Source: Solirubrobacter sp963724195 (lineage in GTDB: Bacteria; Actinomycetota; Thermoleophilia; Solirubrobacterales; Solirubrobacteraceae). From it: a stretch of DNA of 64,000 bases. Of this stretch, positions 1 to 9,689 are shown piece after piece. The translations under genes and the position numbers were made by a program. Within the stretch, counting starts at the first letter, position 1. Each line of letters opens with the position of its first letter. The DNA lies in NCBI GenBank assembly GCA_963724195.1, contig CAVRTQ010000030.1, forward strand, positions 1 to 64,000. Reading direction: 5' to 3'. The notes under the pieces are model-generated. The model was not told the DNA's origin. It saw nothing but the letters and a program-made list of their open reading frames with translations, and made no database searches.

Positions 1-866
1 ATCTGCCGGCCCTTGACGCTTGCCTTCAGCGCGGACAGGTCGACGGACAGGATCGAGACGCGCTGCCCGCCGACGAGCGCCGTGAGATCCGGCGTGTCGT
101 CGATGCCGATCGTGAAGTCGGTGAGCTCCACCCGCGTGGCCCCGCGGCTGAGCGCGATCCCGCCGCTGTGCGTGATCGAGCCGGCGAACGTCTTCGCGTT
201 CACGGTCCCGCCGGTGATCGGGAACGCCAGCGCGCTCGAGCCGATCGGTGCCGCGGCGATCCCGAGGCTCTGCAGCGCCGCGCCGGCGCCGGGGTCGAGC
301 GCGACGGTGGTGGTGCCGGACGCGAGCGAGACGGTCTCGGGCGTCGCCCGCACGGTCACGCTGCCGAGCTCGAGTCCCGCGCGGAACAGGTGCGTCGAGA
401 AGGTGGCGTTGAGGGCCTTGGCCGCGGCGCCGGTGAGGGACACGCGCACGCGCGTGATGCGCGTGTCGAGGCCCACCCGCGTGATGCGGGCGCGGCTGGT
501 GTCCACGTTCAGCAGCGTCACGCGCGAGTTGCCGACCTGTGCGCTCAGCGTCGACTTGCGCGCGAGCTTGATCCGGAAGGACCGGGCGCTGAGCGACTTG
601 CCGCCGGCCGAGAACTTCAGGCCGCCGGAGTGTTCGATCGTGCCGGCCGCGCCGTTGAGCGAGCCGCCCGTGATGGGGAACGACACACCCGCGCGGGCGG
701 GTGAGATCGGGCGCACGCGGACGCCGTTCGCGCTCAGCGTGCGCGCGACGGCGCTGTCCAACTTCAGGGTCGTGGTACCGGACGCAAGCGGTGTCTGAGC
801 ATGCGCAGCGGGCGCCGCAGCCAACAGCAGGACAGCTGTGGCTCCGGCGAGGAAGCACTTGGTCAA
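1..866 (-). CDS. Secreted HtaA-like repeat protein (3' part outside window)
   Basis: The reverse strand reads from a TTG at 866, preceded by a good GGAGGAG ribosome site, and stays open to the window edge (288 codons, no stop). Residues 1-23 are a signal peptide ending in AHA before QTPLASG. The mature part holds two repeats of about 120 residues, each opening with SGTTT and containing FPITGG and an HSGG turn. This resembles HtaA-type domains, which bind haem in corynebacteria and are common as repeats in secreted actinobacterial proteins of unknown role. Haem binding here is not shown. It is transcribed away from the sigma factor gene; the 118-base gap between them should hold both promoters. 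Confidence 0.7.
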   Translation of the reverse strand, partial: MTKCFLAGATAVLLLAAAPAAHAQTPLASGTTTLKLDSAVARTLSANGVRVRPISPARAGVSFPITGGSLNGAAGTIEHSGGLKFSAGGKSLSARSFRIKLARKSTLSAQVGNSRVTLLNVDTSRARITRVGLDTRITRVRVSLTGAAAKALNATFSTHLFRAGLELGSVTVRATPETVSLASGTTTVALDPGAGAALQSLGIAAAPIGSSALAFPITGGTVNAKTFAGSITHSGGIALSRGATRVELTDFTIGIDDTPDLTALVGGQRVSILSVDLSALKASVKGRQ

Positions 867-983
867 GGACTCCTCCAGAGGTCGTTTGACGTTTGTGCCC
901 CACCTACGTGCGCTGCGCCATGTTCGGTTTGCACACAACCGCACGTCTATGCGCCACGTAGAGATGGGCATGGCAAACTGCGG

Positions 984-1535
984 GTGCCCGTGGCCTCCGA
1001 CGATCGAGCAGAGCGGCGCCTTGTCAAGCGCTTGTCGCGACGCGACCCCGCGGCCGTGCGCGAGCTCTACGCGCTGCACGGGCGCACGACGTTCGGCTTC
1101 CTGCTGCGGCTGCTCAACGACCGGGCAGCCGCCGAGGACGTTCAGCAGCAGGTGTTCCTCGAGGCCTGGCAGCGCGGCGACCGCTACGACCCCACGCGCG
1201 GCACGCTGCTCGCCTGGCTGCTCACGATGGCGCGCGGCCGCGCGATCGACCATCTGCGCCGGCGCGTCCCCGAGCCGCGCGACCCCGCGGCCACGATCCT
1301 GCTCGCCGACGGGGCCGAGGAGGGGCGGATCGACGAGCTGCTCGAGCAGTGGCGGCTCGTCGGCGTGCTGGACCAGCTCCCGCCCGAGGAGGCCGACCTG
1401 CTGCGGCGCCGGTTCTACCTCGAGCAGAGCCAGACGGAGATCGCGGAGGCGACGGGCGTGCCGCTCGGAACGGTCAAGACGCGGATGATCCGAGCACTGC
1501 GACGCATGCGTGAGCTGCTGGAGGTGGAGGCGTGA
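984..1535 (+). CDS. ECF-type RNA polymerase sigma factor
   Basis: A protein of about 183 residues with sigma region 2 (AAEDVQQQVFLEAWQ, then RGRAIDHLRRR) and region 4 (LDQLPPEEADLLRRRFYLE, then TEIAEATGVPLGTVKTRMIR helix-turn-helix). This is the layout of extracytoplasmic-function sigma factors near SigK/SigL. The frame is open upstream to 801, but that extension is not sigma-like, so a GTG at 984 (or 990) is preferred; the true start is uncertain. Its stop overlaps the anti-sigma start by four bases, so the pair is translationally coupled and the neighbour most likely holds this factor inactive until an envelope signal arrives. Confidence 0.85.
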   Translation: MPVASDDRAERRLVKRLSRRDPAAVRELYALHGRTTFGFLLRLLNDRAAAEDVQQQVFLEAWQRGDRYDPTRGTLLAWLLTMARGRAIDHLRRRVPEPRDPAATILLADGAEEGRIDELLEQWRLVGVLDQLPPEEADLLRRRFYLEQSQTEIAEATGVPLGTVKTRMIRALRRMRELLEVEA

Positions 1536-2338
1536 ACGACGCCACCGACTACCTCCTGGGCGAGATGGAGCCCGAGCGGGCGGCCGACTTCGAGCGCGCG
1601 CTGGCCAAGGACGCCGACCTGCGCGCGGAGATCGAGGCGCTGCGCCCCGTCGTCAAGCGCCTGGAAGCGCTCCCGGCCGAGAACTGGGATGCGGCCTCGC
1701 CGCCACCGCTGAAGTTGCCCGGCCTGCCGGAGCCGAGCGCGCCCCGCCGGCCCCGGCTCGTCCTGCGCCCGGCGGTCGCCGCGCTGTGCGCGGTGGCGCT
1801 GCTCGCGGCGGGCGTCGGCCTCGGCGTGGTCCTCGACCGCGACCCCGAGCCGGCGACACGACTCGTGCTGAGCCCGATCGAAGGCGTCGACCCGGGCGCG
1901 AGCGGGCGCGTCGGCGTCACGTCCGACCGCGTGAACGTGCGCGTCAGCGGCCTGCCGCCGACCGCCGACGGGCAGTTCTACGAGATGTGGCTGCTGGGCG
2001 CGGACAAGCAGCTCGTCGGTCTCGGCTCGTTCCGGGTGGGCGAGGACGGGACGGCGACGCTCAAGCTCCCGCTGCCGGTCGACCCGGGGCAGTTCAGCTA
2101 CTTCGACATCTCGCTCGAGCCCGGCGACGGCGACCCCGGCCATTCCGGCGTCTCGGTCCTGCGCGGCCCGACCGTCTACAGCGCCGGCGCGCCCGGAACT
2201 CGTCGAGCGCGATCGCCTCCGACGACACCTCCGGCGCCTCGAAACCCACCGCGGCGGCGTCCGCCGACCAGAAGCCGGGGTGCTCGTCGAGCCAGCGCTG
2301 GGCATCCGCGCGGCCCAGCTCCAGCAGGCACTCGATGA
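1532..2338 (+). CDS. Anti-sigma factor, RskA family (3' end probably garbled)
   Basis: Membrane anti-sigma factor for the sigma gene just upstream (ATGA overlap). Residues 1-60 are a small acidic N-terminal domain with LLGEMEPERAADFE, like zinc-less anti-sigma domains. One membrane helix follows at about 85-105 (ALCAVALLAAGVGLGVVL). The outer RskA domain has QFYEMWLLGADKQLVGLG and ends near VLRGPTVYSAG. The family normally stops there, at about 2190. The frame continues to 2338 as proline/arginine-rich sequence antisense to the patatin gene, so a stop was probably lost through an indel near 2185-2200. Release of the sigma factor would follow proteolysis of the membrane segment, as known for the family. 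Confidence 0.8.
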   Translation: MNDATDYLLGEMEPERAADFERALAKDADLRAEIEALRPVVKRLEALPAENWDAASPPPLKLPGLPEPSAPRRPRLVLRPAVAALCAVALLAAGVGLGVVLDRDPEPATRLVLSPIEGVDPGASGRVGVTSDRVNVRVSGLPPTADGQFYEMWLLGADKQLVGLGSFRVGEDGTATLKLPLPVDPGQFSYFDISLEPGDGDPGHSGVSVLRGPTVYSAGAPGTRRARSPPTTPPAPRNPPRRRPPTRSRGARRASAGHPRGPAPAGTR

Positions 2339-3462
2339 ACACCTCGTCGAAGAAGATGAACGACAGCAACTCGCCGCGGGCCGCGGCCGCGCCGCCGCCG
2401 AGCAGGCGGGAGAGCAGCGCGAAGTCGGGTGAGCGCAGCGCCTTGAGCCCGCCGTAGCGCTCGCGGAACACGCGCTCGGCCAGCGCGCCGAGCTCACCGC
2501 GCCGCGACGGCGCGACGAGCGCGTAGGAGATCCGCCGGTACGGCGGGCGGCCCTGCGCCTCGCGGTAGGCGCGGGCGGCGCGCGAGGTTCCCGTGGACGG
2601 GTGCTCGGCGAAGAACGCGTTCACGGCCAGCATCCGCCGCACGTCGTGCGCGACCTGGTCGAGCAGCAGGCCGTCCAGCGCGTTGGCGGCGACGTCCGCG
2701 AGCCGCGGCGCGGCCGCGCGCGCCCGGCGCGGCGCCGTCGCGCGCTCGCCCGCGAACGGCTCGTAGCCGACGACGATCACCCGCTCCGCGCCCAGCGCCA
2801 GCGCGGGCGCGATCGGCGCGTTCAGCCGCGTCGCGCCGTCCACGTAGTGCCCGGCGGCGCCGAGCGGCGCGGTCACCTCGACGGGCGGGAACAGCAGCGG
2901 GATCGCGGCCGAAGCGCGCACGTGCTGGCCCTCCAGCCGCGTGTGCACGTACTCGATCTCCCGGTCCGAGCGCGGCGGCTTGGACGCGCTCTCGACGAAC
3001 CCGACCGGCACGCCGCGCTCCACCGAGGTGGCGACGACGCACACCGCGTGCATCAGCTTCCCGGCGACGTTGGCGTGCAGCGCGTCCCAGTCGATCCAGT
3101 CCTCGAGGCTGTGCGCGAGCGGCGATGGGATCGAGCAGCGACGCGGAGCGCAGCCCCGGCAGCTCGAGCACCTCGCCCGCCAGCCGCAGCAGCCCGAGCC
3201 CCGTGCCGACGCCGATCACGGGCCGGATCACGTTGCCCTTGCGGACCGAGCGCCAGTGGTCGAGGAACGTCAGCGCCTGCTCTTCGGCGGGGAGCGCGGC
3301 GACCGCGGCGACGACCGCGGCGTTGATCCCGCCGACGCTCGTCCCGCACACGATCTCGACCTGCTCCCCGCGCGCCTCCAGCGCCGGGAGCAGGACCGAG
3401 AGGGCGCCGGCCTCATATGCGCCGCGCGCCCCACCGCCGGGGAGGACGAGACCGATTCGCAC
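2176..3462 (-). CDS. Patatin-like phospholipase (frameshifted)
   Basis: Begins at GTG 3462 with RIGLVLPGGGARGAYEAGAL, the glycine-rich oxyanion loop of bacterial patatins, followed by the nucleophile elbow GTSVGG (Ser) about 45 residues on. The frame shifts near 3126 (one extra base in GATCCCATCG). It then continues as family-like sequence with VESASKPPRSD, SAAIPLLFPPV and the catalytic DGA motif in HYVDGATRLNAPI, so the Ser-Asp dyad is complete. A second slip near 2195 would bring a TAG at 2176-2178 into frame; without it the frame runs on into antisense of the anti-sigma gene. Expected role: acyl hydrolase on membrane lipids. It lies downstream of the STAS/SpoIIE genes on the same strand. 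Confidence 0.8.
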
Positions 3463-3536
3463 CAGTGCGAGAAGGGTGCCCGTCGACTGACGGCCCGCTC
3501 GTTTGGACGGCCGTCCAAGATGTCGCGGGCGCGCCG

Positions 3537-3861
3537 TCAGGACAGCCCGGCCAGCGCGGCCTCGCGGCTCGCGTAGAGCGCGAGCAGGCGGTCCACGCCG
3601 CGGAAGCGGAAGATCGACGGCGGCTCGTCCTCGCGCGAGCACCAGCGCGACGGTGCCGGCCCGCTCGCGGGCCCGCGCGGACGCGGTGATCAGCGACGAG
3701 AGCCCGCTCGAGTCGATGAACGTGACGTCCGTGAGGTCGACGACGAGGTTCGTCGCCTCGGCCAGGGCGGCTCGCGAGCGCGCGGTCGAGCCCGTTGACG
3801 TTCGAGAACGTGACCTCGCCCGCGACGGCGACGAGCGTCGTGCCCGGTCCGAGCGGCCTCA
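3537..3861 (-). CDS. STAS-domain anti-sigma factor antagonist (frameshifted)
   Basis: Small cytosolic STAS protein. The signature NLVVDLTDVTFIDSSGLSSL, with the phosphorylatable serine in DSSGL, is read clearly. It is flanked by GEVTFSNVNGLDRAL upstream and RFRGVDRLLALYASREA downstream, each in a different frame, so at least two indels lie inside (near 3775 and 3640). The stop is TGA at 3537-3539. No clear start codon fits; translation probably begins where it overlaps the phosphatase stop. In partner-switching systems such a protein frees a sigma factor when dephosphorylated. The adjacent SpoIIE-type phosphatase with an ATPase domain is its obvious partner. Confidence 0.72.
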
Positions 3862-5863
3862 GTCGTGATCACGCGCGAGCTCCAGCCAGACGCGGTGGCG
3901 CCGGTCACGTTCGATCCCCCAGCGGCCGCGCACTGGTCGACGAGGTACAGGCCCCAGCCGCCCGGCCCGTCGGGCGTGACGATCGGCCGCTCCGGCGCGT
4001 CGAAGCCGGGCCCGTCGTCGATGACGGTCAGGTGGACGGTGCGCGGCGCGATCCGCAGCTCGACCTCCACCGGCCCGGCCTGCACGCCCGTGTGGCGGAC
4101 GGCGTTGGCGACCAGCTCGGTGGCGAGCAGGCGCAGGTCCATCGCGGTGCGCTCGCCGAGCTCCGGCGCGATCGGGGCGAGCGCGTCGGCGAGGTCGTGC
4201 GCGGCCTGCCGGCGTGGCCGCGAAGCGCTCGGAGACGCGCTTGGGCGGCGGCGACGCGCAGCGCGAGGCAGGCGATGTCGTCGCGCGGGTGGCCGTCCGC
4301 GTTCGCGACCGCGGTGCGCTCCAGGTGCTCGACCACCGCGCGCGGGCCCTCGGCCGCCTTCTCGGCGACGAGCGCGGCGAGGTCGTGCTCGCTGAGGATG
4401 CGGCGCGGCGCGTCGGCCTCGCTCACGCCGTCGGTGTAGAAGACGAGCAGGTCGCCCGGGCCGAGCGTGGCCGTGACCTCCGGCAGCTCGGGGCGCTCGA
4501 TGATGCCCGAGCGGCGTGCCGACGTCGCCGATCGGCGCCGCGCTGCCGTCCGCGCGCGCGAGAATCGGGTGCGGGTGGCCGGCGGTGGTGAGCTCGATCT
4601 GCGGCGCCGGCCTCCGTCAGCTCCACGCGGGCGAGCGCCGCGGTGACGAAACCGGGCGCCTGCTGGCGCAGCATCGCGTCGTTCAGGCGGGCGAGCTGGT
4701 AGCTCGGGCGCAGGCCGGCGATGGCGTGCGCGCGCAGCGTGTAGCGGGCGAGCGCGGTGACCGCCGCCGCCTGCGGGCCCTTGCCGCAGACGTCGCCGAC
4801 GACGACGCGCGAAGCTCCCGTCGCCCTGGCCGAAGACGTCGTAGAAGTCGCCGCCGACCTCGTTGCCCTCGCCCGCGGCGCGGTAGGTCGCGGCCAGCTC
4901 GAGGCCGTCGATCTCGGGCAGGTGCGGCGGGAGCAGCGCGCGCTGCAGCGTCTGCGCCGTGCGCGTGCGCTCCTGGTAGAGCCGCGCGTTCTCGATCGCG
5001 ATCGCCGACTGGGCGGCGATGCCCGGCGACCATGTGCTCGTCCTCGGCGCTGAACATGCCCGGCTCGGGATGGCCGAAGAACAGGCCGCCGGCGACCTCG
5101 CCGTCGGACGTGATCACCGGCACCGCGAGGTAGCAGCGGACGGGCAGGTGGCCCTCCGGCATGCCGTGGTAGGGCGCGCTGTGGCCGTAGCGCGGGTCCG
5201 CGAGGACGTCGTCGAGCCGGACGATCCCCTCGCCGTTGAACGTCGGGGCGAAGATGTCGGTGTTGCGCGGCATCGGGAACCGCTCGAACGCGCTCCGGTC
5301 CACGCCCGAGAGCGTGTAGAGCATGTACGCCTCGCCCGCGTCGGAGATCACGTTGTAGAAGAACGCGCCGAACTGCGCGGGGGTGAGCTCGCGCGCGGCG
5401 TCCGTGGCGAGCTGGACGATCTCGTGCAGCTCGAGCCGGCCCGCGATCGCCTGGCCGACGCGGTGCAGCGCCTCCGCGCGCTGCTTCTCGCGCAGCAGCC
5501 GGCGGCCGGTCTCCTCGGCCTCCACGCGCGCCGCGTGCTCGCGCGTGAGCAGCTCGAGCGTCTCGATCGCGTTCGCCGCCATCTGCGCGAGCTGGACGAC
5601 GATCGCCTCGTCGTTGCGCGTGAACTCGCCGTCCTTGTCCCACAGCTCGATGCAGCCCGAGGCTGGAGCCGTCGCGGGCCATCAACGGGGCCACCAGCCG
5701 CGGGCCGGGCGGGGCGCCGTTGGACCCGCGCCGCGCCACCCCTGCGCGCGCGCCGATCACGTCGCGCGCCGCGGCGGCGATGATGTCAGCACGTCGCGAT
5801 CGGTCTCGGCCGCGGTGACGCGCGCGCGGCGTCGGCCAGGGAACGCAGAAGTGGGTCGGGCAT
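3859..5863 (-). CDS. GAF-SpoIIE phosphatase-HATPase regulator (multiply frameshifted)
   Basis: A protein of about 665 residues reconstructed over at least six frame changes (near 5820, 5790, 5660, 5030, 4810, 4600, 4215 and 3925). Order: a partial GAF-like segment (IIAAAARDVIGARAG); a full GAF domain (LHRVGQAIAGRLELHEIV to GGLFFGHPEPGMF); a PP2C/SpoIIE phosphatase (GNEVGGDFYD, VVGDVCGKGPQAAAVTAL, FYTDGVSEA); and a C-terminal anti-sigma-type ATPase (LATELVANAVRHTG N-box, DDGPGFD G1 box, GGWGLYLVDQ). Restoring one C near 3925 gives the family-like end DRRHRVWLELARDHD before TGA. Start ATG 5863. It would sense a small ligand, dephosphorylate a STAS protein and bind or phosphorylate a partner; the STAS gene follows immediately. 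Confidence 0.8.
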
Positions 5864-5904
5864 TCCGGGCGGGATCGTATTGAGGCGTGGCATCCTTAAC
5901 GACG

Positions 5905-6120
5905 ATGAGCGATCTCGAACGCCGCGGCGGTTCCCGCCCCACCCGCAAGCAGCGCGAGCAGCGCGCCTACCGTCTCGTGCTGGCCACCGGCGCGTTCGGC
6001 TTGGCCGGCATCGCCGGCCTCATCCTCGCGATCGTCGGCATCATCGGCGCCGGGCTGCCGATCCTGGCCCTGATCATCGCCGCGATCTGCTTCATGATGT
6101 TCCGCCGCACCGTGCGCTGA
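5905..6120 (+). CDS. Small membrane protein, unknown function
   Basis: 71 residues from ATG 5905; a GTG at 5887 would add six. A basic cytosolic N-terminus (RRGGSRPTRKQREQRAYR) is followed by two membrane helices (VLATGAFGLAGIAGLILAIV and LPILALIIAAICFMMF) and a short RRTVR tail. There is no recognisable catalytic motif. It stops three bases before the stop of the convergent CopC-CopD gene. Base and codon use match the surroundings, and the frame is clean, so it is taken as a real gene. Confidence 0.6.
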   Translation: MSDLERRGGSRPTRKQREQRAYRLVLATGAFGLAGIAGLILAIVGIIGAGLPILALIIAAICFMMFRRTVR

Positions 6121-6123
6121 GGG

Positions 6124-7938
6124 CTAGCCCTCGATCGGGACGGTGAAGGCCTGCGCGTACTCGTTGAAGTCCGAGACGCGCACGGTCACCTCGAACGTCC
6201 AGTCGCCCGCCACACCGAGGGTCGCCGCGTTCACGACGTAGTGGCCCGGGCCCGGCGACGTTCGGCTCCAGCGTCGATCTTGGCGATGTTCTTCGCGGCA
6301 TCGCGGCGGTGAGGCGGAGCTCCTCGGTGCCCTCGAACGGCGCGCCGGTCTCGCGGTCGAACAGGTAGACGTGCGTCTCGTTCGGTCCGACCCGGGCCGG
6401 GTCGACGGTGACCTCCACGCGCGCCGGGCCGACGTTGACGGTCGTCGAGAACGGCTTGCCGGTGGCCTGCGCGGTGGACGGCGCGTAGCTCGAGAGCGCG
6501 CCGGTCACGCCGAGCGCGATCGCGCCGAGCACGAGCTCCACGACGAGGATGCGCCGCAGCAGCACGCCGGTCTGGCCGGGTGAGCCGGTCAGGCGCTTGA
6601 GCGCCGGCACGAGCTTCTGCCGGTTGTACGCGCCGAGGGCGAGGATGACGATCGCCACGGCGATCTTGATCAGCACGCTGCGGCCGAACGGCGTGTCCAG
6701 CAGCGCGCCCCAGCGGCCGACCTCGATCAGGCTCTGGACGACGCCCGTGAGGATGAGCAGCGGCCAGCGCGGGCCCGGCGAGCGTCGAGAACCGCCCGAC
6801 GACGGTCCCGAGCAGCGGCGTGCGCTGCTCCGGCGCGACGCCCGCCGTGGCGGCGCGCAGCGCGAACACGAGCACGGCGATCCCGCCGAGCCAGGCGGCC
6901 ATCGCCAGCACGTGGAGGACGTTGGCGGGCATCAGCATCGCGACGGGCTTCTGCACGCTCGTGTGGCCGCCCAGCGAGGGCAGGAGGGCGAGCGCGAAGA
7001 GCGGGACGGCCAGCGCCGCGACCTTGCCCGTGGACGAGGTGAGCCGCGGCGGGCGCGGTCGCCGGGGTCGGCGGGGCGTCGACGGTCGCGACGCCGCCGC
7101 CGGCGACCGGAGCGGGTCAGGGCGGGCGGTCGGCCGCGTGTGGCGCGGCGTCTCCGCGCTCGCGCAGCGGGCGGGTGGCCAGCACGGCGAGCACGACGAG
7201 CCAGGCGCCGGCGGCGATGCCCCAGGCGCGGCCGAAGCGGGTGCCGAGGACCTCGACGAACGTGTCCGGCCGCGCGGCGGACCAGAACGTCGCGCCCTGG
7301 CCGATCGCGCCCTGCAGGATCACGGCGATGAACGCGGAGAGGAAGCCGGCGATCGCCGCGAACAGCAGGATCCGCTCCAGCCGGGCGGTGAAGGGCCGCG
7401 AGACCACGCCCGCGGGCCGCCAGCAGAAGAGGAAGAAGATCAGCCCGCCCAGGCCGACGGCGATCGCCGCGTACTGGACGGCGCGGGCGACCGAGAGCGC
7501 GGTGTTCGTGACCGGGCCGGCGTCGCCTTCGGAGGCGAGCAGCTGGTCGAGCGACGCCGTCGGCGTGGCGCCCTTGCCGACGGTGAAGACGTAGCCGCTC
7601 GAGATCGCGTGGCCGTCGGCGGACACGAGGCGGTAGGTGGCCGTGTAGGTGCCGTCGCCGAGGCCGTCCTTGAGCTTGATCGCGATCCGCTCCTGGCGGT
7701 TCTCCGGGTGATAGGGCTCGCCGACCTGGACCTCGCTGCCCGTCGCGTCGAACACGCGCAGGGCGCCGAAGCTCGCCTCGACCGCCTCGTCGAAGACGAA
7801 GACGACCTCCTTCGGCGGGGTGTCGAGTTGGGCGCCGCGCTCCGGGACCGTCGACTGCAGCGTCGCGTGGGCGAGCGCCGAAGCCGGCGCCACGAGCCCC
7901 GCGACGAGCGCGAGGAGGAGAGCGACGGCCCGCCTCAC
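6124..7938 (-). CDS. CopC-CopD fusion membrane protein with C-terminal Ig-like domain (frameshifted)
   Basis: Starts at GTG 7938, which overlaps the upstream stop (GTGA). After a signal peptide comes a CopC domain (AHATLQSTVPERGAQLDTPP to RLVSADGHAISSGYVF; HATL and DGH are copper-site positions in the family). CopD-type helices follow (VARAVQYAAIAVGLGGLIFF, FSTLAGPALA, LIKIAVAIVILALGAYNRQK), then a periplasmic C-terminal domain ending FNEYAQAFTVPIEG. Frame breaks occur near 7117 (a TGA in a Pro/Ala linker), 6780 and 6260-6300. Expected role: copper handling across the membrane. It is the last gene of a tightly coupled copC-ycnI-type operon. Confidence 0.82.
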
Positions 7939-8618
7939 CACGCCTCGACGGTCTCCTTGGTGTTGCCGCTTCCATCCGTCGGCGCGCCGCCGCGGCGGCG
8001 GCGCACGATGAAGACGGCGATCGAGAGGACGATGATGAGCGCGGCGAAGCCGAAGATCGCGCCGAGCGGCAGGCCGCCGCTGTCGAGCGGGACCCACGTG
8101 AGCGTGCCGGAGATATCGCCCTTGGTCCCGCCGACCGCGATCGGGATCTGCCAGTTGTCGTAGATCACGGTCTCTTTGCTCTTGTCCGTGAGCTGCGGCG
8201 GGTCGCCCTCGCCCATCCAGTGCATGCGATGGTCGTGCCACTCGAAGCGCCCGCTCTTGGAGAGCTCCTTCCAGGCCGGCTCGGACGGCAGGTCCTGCGG
8301 CACCGCGGCATCGCCCTGGCGGTCCTCGTTGAGGTAGTACGCCTTGGAGTTGGTGTTGACCAGCACCGTCCCGTCCGCCTTGACCTGAGCGTACGGCTCG
8401 TCGTCCTCGTAGCCGAAGATCTCGACGTCCTCGTCGCTCGTGTTGTGGAGCAGGACGCGGTCGTCGAAGTTGAGGATCTCGACGTTGAGCCCGGTCGTGT
8501 TCGGCGTGACCGACTTCACGACGGAGCGGTAGTTCGGGTTGCCCTCGTGGGCCAGCGCGACCGGCGCCGCGACGAGCAGCGTCAGCAGGGCGAGCAGGGC
8601 GGCGGGACGTCTGATCAT
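7935..8618 (-). CDS. Exported single-pass membrane protein of the copC/ycnI operon
   Basis: 227 residues. A signal peptide (RPAALLALLTLLVAAPVALA) is cleaved before HEGNPNYRSVVKSV. A beta-rich extracellular domain of about 150 residues has WHDHRMHWMGEG, a histidine/methionine-rich patch that could bind metal. One C-terminal helix (LGAIFGFAALIIVLSIAVFIV) precedes a basic tail. The stop overlaps the CopC-CopD start and its own start overlaps the YcnI stop, so it belongs to the same envelope metal operon. I recognise it only as a companion of YcnI/CopC genes, without a named function. Confidence 0.75.
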   Translation of the reverse strand: MIRRPAALLALLTLLVAAPVALAHEGNPNYRSVVKSVTPNTTGLNVEILNFDDRVLLHNTSDEDVEIFGYEDDEPYAQVKADGTVLVNTNSKAYYLNEDRQGDAAVPQDLPSEPAWKELSKSGRFEWHDHRMHWMGEGDPPQLTDKSKETVIYDNWQIPIAVGGTKGDISGTLTWVPLDSGGLPLGAIFGFAALIIVLSIAVFIVRRRRGGAPTDGSGNTKETVEAW

Positions 8619-9277
8619 GGTGTGCGGCGGCGCAGTTGCAGGAGGAGGGCCGCGGCGGCCAGCGCGAGAGCCACCACGGACAGGATGATCGGGAGCGGCG
8701 AGTCGGAGTCCTCGACCGTCGCCGCCGCGGGCTCGGCGTCTTCGGGCGCGGCGGTGGCGGACGCGGCGGGCGTCGCGGCCGCGCCGTCCTCGGCCTCCCC
8801 GCTTTCGCCGCCGGCGTTCTCACGCGGCGCGTCGTTGGAGATCGTGGTCACGGCGGCGGGGTTGTCGGCATCCGGCTCGCCGATCCAGCGCGACGTGGAC
8901 CCGTCGTCATAGGTCTGGATCGACTTCCAGACGATCTCACCCTCCTGCTCCGGAGTCGAGGCCAGGAAGGAGAAGCGCGCGAAGCCGTCCTCGGCCAGCT
9001 CGCCCTTCCACGTGATCGTCTCCAGGCTGCCGTCCGGGCCCTCCTTGTTCTCGCGCGTCCAGCCGTCCGGCTCCTCGAAGGAGAACGGCAGCACGTCCTT
9101 GGGCACCTGGAGGGTGACCTCGACGGTGTGGGCGTCCTTCTCGTTCGGGACGATCACCTGGAAGAGGACGGGATCGCCCGGGGCGGCGAGCGCCGGGCGC
9201 ACCTGGACGTGCGCGGACGCGGCCGGCGCCGCGACGAGCGCGGCGACCGCGGCGGCAAGGAGCGCGCGCCGGATCAC
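8615..9277 (-). CDS. YcnI-family exported protein
   Basis: 220 residues from GTG 9277. The signal peptide ends ASA, leaving HVQVRPALAAPGDPVLFQV; YcnI proteins begin their mature part with this histidine, which in the family is a copper ligand. The beta-sandwich part includes FSFEEPDGWTRE and FARFSFLASTPEQEGEIVWK. An alanine/glutamate-rich linker and one C-terminal helix (IILSVVALALAAAALLLQL) with RRR follow. Starts and stops overlap both neighbours by four bases (GTGA/ATGA type), so it is co-translated with copC and the downstream exported protein. Likely role: extracytoplasmic copper binding or delivery. Confidence 0.85.
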   Translation of the reverse strand: MIRRALLAAAVAALVAAPAASAHVQVRPALAAPGDPVLFQVIVPNEKDAHTVEVTLQVPKDVLPFSFEEPDGWTRENKEGPDGSLETITWKGELAEDGFARFSFLASTPEQEGEIVWKSIQTYDDGSTSRWIGEPDADNPAAVTTISNDAPRENAGGESGEAEDGAAATPAASATAAPEDAEPAAATVEDSDSPLPIILSVVALALAAAALLLQLRRRTP

Positions 9278-9636
9278 TTGAGCTTGAACTTGAAGCTGCC
9301 GGTCTGCGTGTGGCCGTCGGAGGCCTTCATCGTCCACTTGGCCGTGTAGGTGCCGGCCTTCTTGGACGACTTGAGCGGCACGCGCAGCCGCTTGACGTCG
9401 CGCGGGTCACGGCCGCCGTTGCCCCTGGAGACCGTGCCGCTCGGGCCGGTGACCGTGATCGAGCCGCTGCGGATCGCGGCCGTGAAGGTGACGCTGACCG
9501 TGCTGATCCGGGTGGACGCGGTCTTGTTCTTGCCCGGGTAGGTCGACTTGAGCTCGGTGTGGGCGAACGCCGTCGCCGTCGCGATCGCGGAGACCGCGGC
9601 GGTGGCCGCCAGGACCGTGGTGATTCTCTTGCGCAT
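9274..9636 (-). CDS. copC: CopC-domain exported protein
   Basis: 120 residues, ATG 9636 with an AAGGA ribosome site. The signal peptide ends AFA before HTELKSTYPGKNKT. The CopC fold is visible as ISTVSVTFTAAIRSGSITV and, near the end, WTMKASDGHTQTGSFKFKLK; the mature N-terminal His and the DGH motif match the Cu(II) site of the family. It heads the coupled operon running down to 6124. It is probably a periplasmic or cell-wall copper carrier feeding the CopC-CopD fusion; the metal is inferred from the family. Confidence 0.85.
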   Translation of the reverse strand: MRKRITTVLAATAAVSAIATATAFAHTELKSTYPGKNKTASTRISTVSVTFTAAIRSGSITVTGPSGTVSRGNGGRDPRDVKRLRVPLKSSKKAGTYTAKWTMKASDGHTQTGSFKFKLK

Positions 9637-9689
9637 GGAATTTCCTTGTTCTTCCGGAGTGGGCGCCACGCGGAGGGCGCGCGGCAGGG

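Noticed and set aside
13..798. Long forward open frame at the window start
   Set aside because: Antisense of the HtaA-like gene, which has signal peptide, repeats and ribosome site on the other strand.
2191..2338. Proline/arginine-rich tail of the anti-sigma factor as a real domain
   Set aside because: It is antisense of the patatin gene and begins exactly where RskA proteins normally stop.
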